Source: JAMLHH01 sp037189845 (GTDB lineage Bacteria > Bacteroidota > Bacteroidia > Chitinophagales > JADIYW01). From it: a DNA stretch of 64,000 nucleotides. Location of the stretch: assembly GCA_037189845.1 (NCBI GenBank), contig JBBCIS010000008.1, positions 1 to 64,000 of the forward strand, written 5' to 3'. The notes under the pieces were generated by a model. It searched no databases. It saw nothing but the letters and a program-made list of their open reading frames with translations, and was not told where the DNA came from. Below are positions 61,839 through 64,000 of the stretch, piece after piece. Both the position numbers and the translations under genes were made by a program. Numbering within the stretch: the first letter of the stretch is position 1; every line of letters begins with the position of its first letter.

Positions 61839-64000
61839 ATGAATAAGCAATTATTTGCACTCATCCTGTCCATCTCTTCGGGTACTTTGCCCGCATTGGG
61901 GCAAGCCAATTCAGCTCAGACAGAAAACTCTAAAATATATCAGCAAGGAGTAGAATTATTTGAAAAGAAAAAATTCAATATTGCCTATAAATATTTTGAT
62001 CGTTATATCTCAGAAGAAGAGGATTCAGAATATGCCAAAGCTACAGCAGCAATAGCCAAAGCTGAGTTCTATAAAGCAGTCTGCGCTAAAGCATCCGACT
62101 CTCCTTTAGCAGAAAAGCTGTTATTGGAATATATTGAAAAATATGCCGGTACAGGCGGAGTATATGCAGCGTATTATCATATCGGAGATCTGTACTTTTT
62201 GAAAACAAATTATAAAGATGCGATCAAGTATTTCGGATTGACTGAAACTGAGGCTTTGAGCCAGGAAGAAAAAAATGATCTGACTTTCAAATACGCATTT
62301 TCACATTTTGCCTTAAAGAATTTTAAAGAAGCATATACCAGATTTGCTCCTCTGGCAAACAATCAAACTTCTGCACACTATCATGATGCTGTCTATTATT
62401 CCGGCTTAAGTGCTTATTACCTGAATAATTATAAAGATGCATTGAGCCAGTTTACGAAGCTGGAAACTTCTACGAAATACAGAACAATCATTCCTTATTA
62501 TATCGCGTCTATTCAGTTCCAGAATAAGCAGTACGATGAAATGATAGCTTATGTGGAACCAAAGCTGGAATCAGAGAAAAATCTCAGGTATACCAATGAA
62601 ATCAAAAAGCTTTTAGGCAATGCTTATTTTGAGAAAAAGGATTTTGCGGCAGCAGAAAAATATCTTTCACAGGCAATTGCTTCGTTGGGCAGGGTAAACC
62701 AGGAAGATTATTATCAGCTGGGATATGTTTATTACAAAAACGGTCAGTACCAAAAATCTATCGAACAATTAAAAAGACTGACAACGCTGGACAATGAAAT
62801 GGTGCAGAGTGCCATGTATATTCTTGGGCAGGATTATACGCAGACCGGTGATAAAGCAAGTGCAAAGGCTGCATTTCAACAGGCCTCCAGAATGAAATAC
62901 AGTGCATCTATCACTGAGGAGTCATTGTTTAATATTGCAAAAATTACTTACGAGCAATCCAATTATACAGAAGCTCTGACCTTGTTGAAAAACTTTATCG
63001 AAGCATATCCTAACTCAGCCCTGAATTCTGAAGCACAGAATATACTTGCAGATGTTTTCTTCAAAACAAGATCTTATGAAGAGGCAATAGGCCTGATCGA
63101 AAAAATGAAAAATCCCAATGCTCAGATCAAAGCTTCTTATCAGAAGATGGCTTTTTACAGAGCGATGGAATACTATTCCAACAATCAGTTGGAAAAAGCA
63201 GATCAGTATCTGGATAAATCTTTGAATTTCACATCCGAAACCAGCCTGGAAGCTTTGGCTTACTACTGGAAGGCCGATATTGCACATTCCAAAGACAGAT
63301 TTGATGAAAGTAATCAGTGGTTGTCCAGATTCCATTCTATAGCAGCGACAATTTCTACTGATCACAGCTCGCGTGTGAGTTCGGGTACCGGGTTTTATCT
63401 TCAGGGATACAACAGCTATAAAAAGAAAGATTTCGTTTCTGCGCAGATATTATTTGCTAAAGCAGTAGAAAGACTTAAAAATGAAAAAGATGCAGTTGTT
63501 CAGCAGACGATTTACCCGGATGCAATTCTGAGACTGGCAGACAGCTATTACATGCAGAGAAAATACTCTGATGCATTGACTTATTACAATCAGGTCTTGA
63601 ATACCCAGGCGAAAGGAGCGGACTATGCAGCATATCAATCTGCCATGCTGAAAGGTCTGACAGGAATGGTGGAAGGCAAGATCAATGGCTTGACGAAAGT
63701 ATACAACACATACCCGAATTCTACTTATGCAGATGATGCATTATTTGAGCTGGGCAGCACTTACGCTAATATTGACAGAGGTCAGGATGCCATCAATGCA
63801 TATCAGCTATTGGTGAAAAACTATCCGAAAAGTGAATTTGTGCCTTATGCTTACAACAGGGTAGCTTTAGTTCAGTACAATCAGGGTAAAATAGATGCAG
63901 CTTTGGCGAGCTACAAATATGTCATTCAGAAATACCCCAAAACCACTGCTTCACAGGAAGCATTGATAGCTGTAAAAGATATCTATATTGATAAAGGTGA
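61839..64000 (+). CDS. Long tetratricopeptide repeat protein (5' part)
   Basis: The gene starts at ATG 61839 and stays open to the window's right end (720 codons plus 2 nt). A signal peptide (LILSISSGTLPALGQA) is followed by many TPR-like helical pairs: YQQGVELFEKKKFNIAYKYF, HIGDLYFLKTNYKDAIKYF, AVYYSGLSAYYLNNYKDAL and further copies. Spacing and Tyr/Gly/Ala positions match TPRs with about 35-residue periods, some degenerate. It is exported, and in Bacteroidota such proteins are often about 1000 residues long. Function is unknown; protein docking at the envelope is likely. Confidence 0.85.
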   Translation, partial: MNKQLFALILSISSGTLPALGQANSAQTENSKIYQQGVELFEKKKFNIAYKYFDRYISEEEDSEYAKATAAIAKAEFYKAVCAKASDSPLAEKLLLEYIEKYAGTGGVYAAYYHIGDLYFLKTNYKDAIKYFGLTETEALSQEEKNDLTFKYAFSHFALKNFKEAYTRFAPLANNQTSAHYHDAVYYSGLSAYYLNNYKDALSQFTKLETSTKYRTIIPYYIASIQFQNKQYDEMIAYVEPKLESEKNLRYTNEIKKLLGNAYFEKKDFAAAEKYLSQAIASLGRVNQEDYYQLGYVYYKNGQYQKSIEQLKRLTTLDNEMVQSAMYILGQDYTQTGDKASAKAAFQQASRMKYSASITEESLFNIAKITYEQSNYTEALTLLKNFIEAYPNSALNSEAQNILADVFFKTRSYEEAIGLIEKMKNPNAQIKASYQKMAFYRAMEYYSNNQLEKADQYLDKSLNFTSETSLEALAYYWKADIAHSKDRFDESNQWLSRFHSIAATISTDHSSRVSSGTGFYLQGYNSYKKKDFVSAQILFAKAVERLKNEKDAVVQQTIYPDAILRLADSYYMQRKYSDALTYYNQVLNTQAKGADYAAYQSAMLKGLTGMVEGKINGLTKVYNTYPNSTYADDALFELGSTYANIDRGQDAINAYQLLVKNYPKSEFVPYAYNRVALVQYNQGKIDAALASYKYVIQKYPKTTASQEALIAVKDIYIDKG

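Overview
The window is chromosomal DNA from a low-GC member of the Bacteroidota, probably a sphingobacterial, chitinophagal or saprospiral lineage. The signs are two type IX secretion cargo proteins (a type A tail at 40032-41273 and a type B/CHU_C tail at 21506-24109), many lipoproteins with short lipoboxes, Bacteroidota-typical families (OstA-like protein, DUF5683, DUF6580, PKD/gliding-associated protein), few Shine-Dalgarno sequences, and -7 boxes of the TAnnTTTG type. There are no rRNA genes and no CRISPR array.

Region 1-5440 is accessory. It holds the right part of a type I restriction-modification locus: a start-less hsdS fragment (minus strand, running off the left edge), a tyrosine recombinase, a REP-associated-type HUH transposase and hsdR. 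hsdM is not in the window. The recombinase beside a promoterless specificity cassette suggests phase-variable specificity. The transposase gene contains two abutting perfect palindromes (20 + 28 bp) that together make exactly 16 codons. Next come a lipoprotein, a DoxX-like gene and a tandem tRNA array, Gly(GCC)-Leu(UAA)-Gly-Leu-Gly (6370-6884).

Region 7.0-25.9 kb is housekeeping: holB, a glutathione peroxidase, the very large tamB, tsaD, a paired diheme cytochrome c and beta-helix lipoprotein of unknown joint function, a short asparaginase-like protein, a double-PDZ protein, a thioesterase, prfC, a surface PKD/CHU_C protein and an ABC1/UbiB-family kinase. Region 26-34.3 kb is an envelope cluster: an amidase, an MCE/MlaD protein and an OstA/LptA-like protein on one strand, with an LptD-like outer-membrane protein diverging from them. 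Several of these envelope genes appear to start at TTG or GTG.

Region 34.3-51.6 kb carries a DUF6580 membrane protein, glmM, a cysteine desulfurase, a B12-binding radical SAM protein, a YoaK-family protein, a T9SS cargo protein, a DnaQ-like exonuclease, nhaA, a TPR protein, an alpha/beta hydrolase, a DUF1003 protein, the lemA-TPM-TPM operon, a cysH-type reductase and an epimerase. Region 51.6-64 kb carries a lipoprotein overlapping a subtilase, a serine hydrolase, signal peptidase I, dapB, a DUF5683 protein, tsaC, an aminotransferase and the 5' part of a long TPR protein that runs off the right edge.

The most notable signals are the in-frame double palindrome in the HUH transposase, the candidate invertible hsdS arrangement, and a recurring TAnnTTT(G/A) box 4-7 nt before start codons, which suggests leaderless mRNAs.
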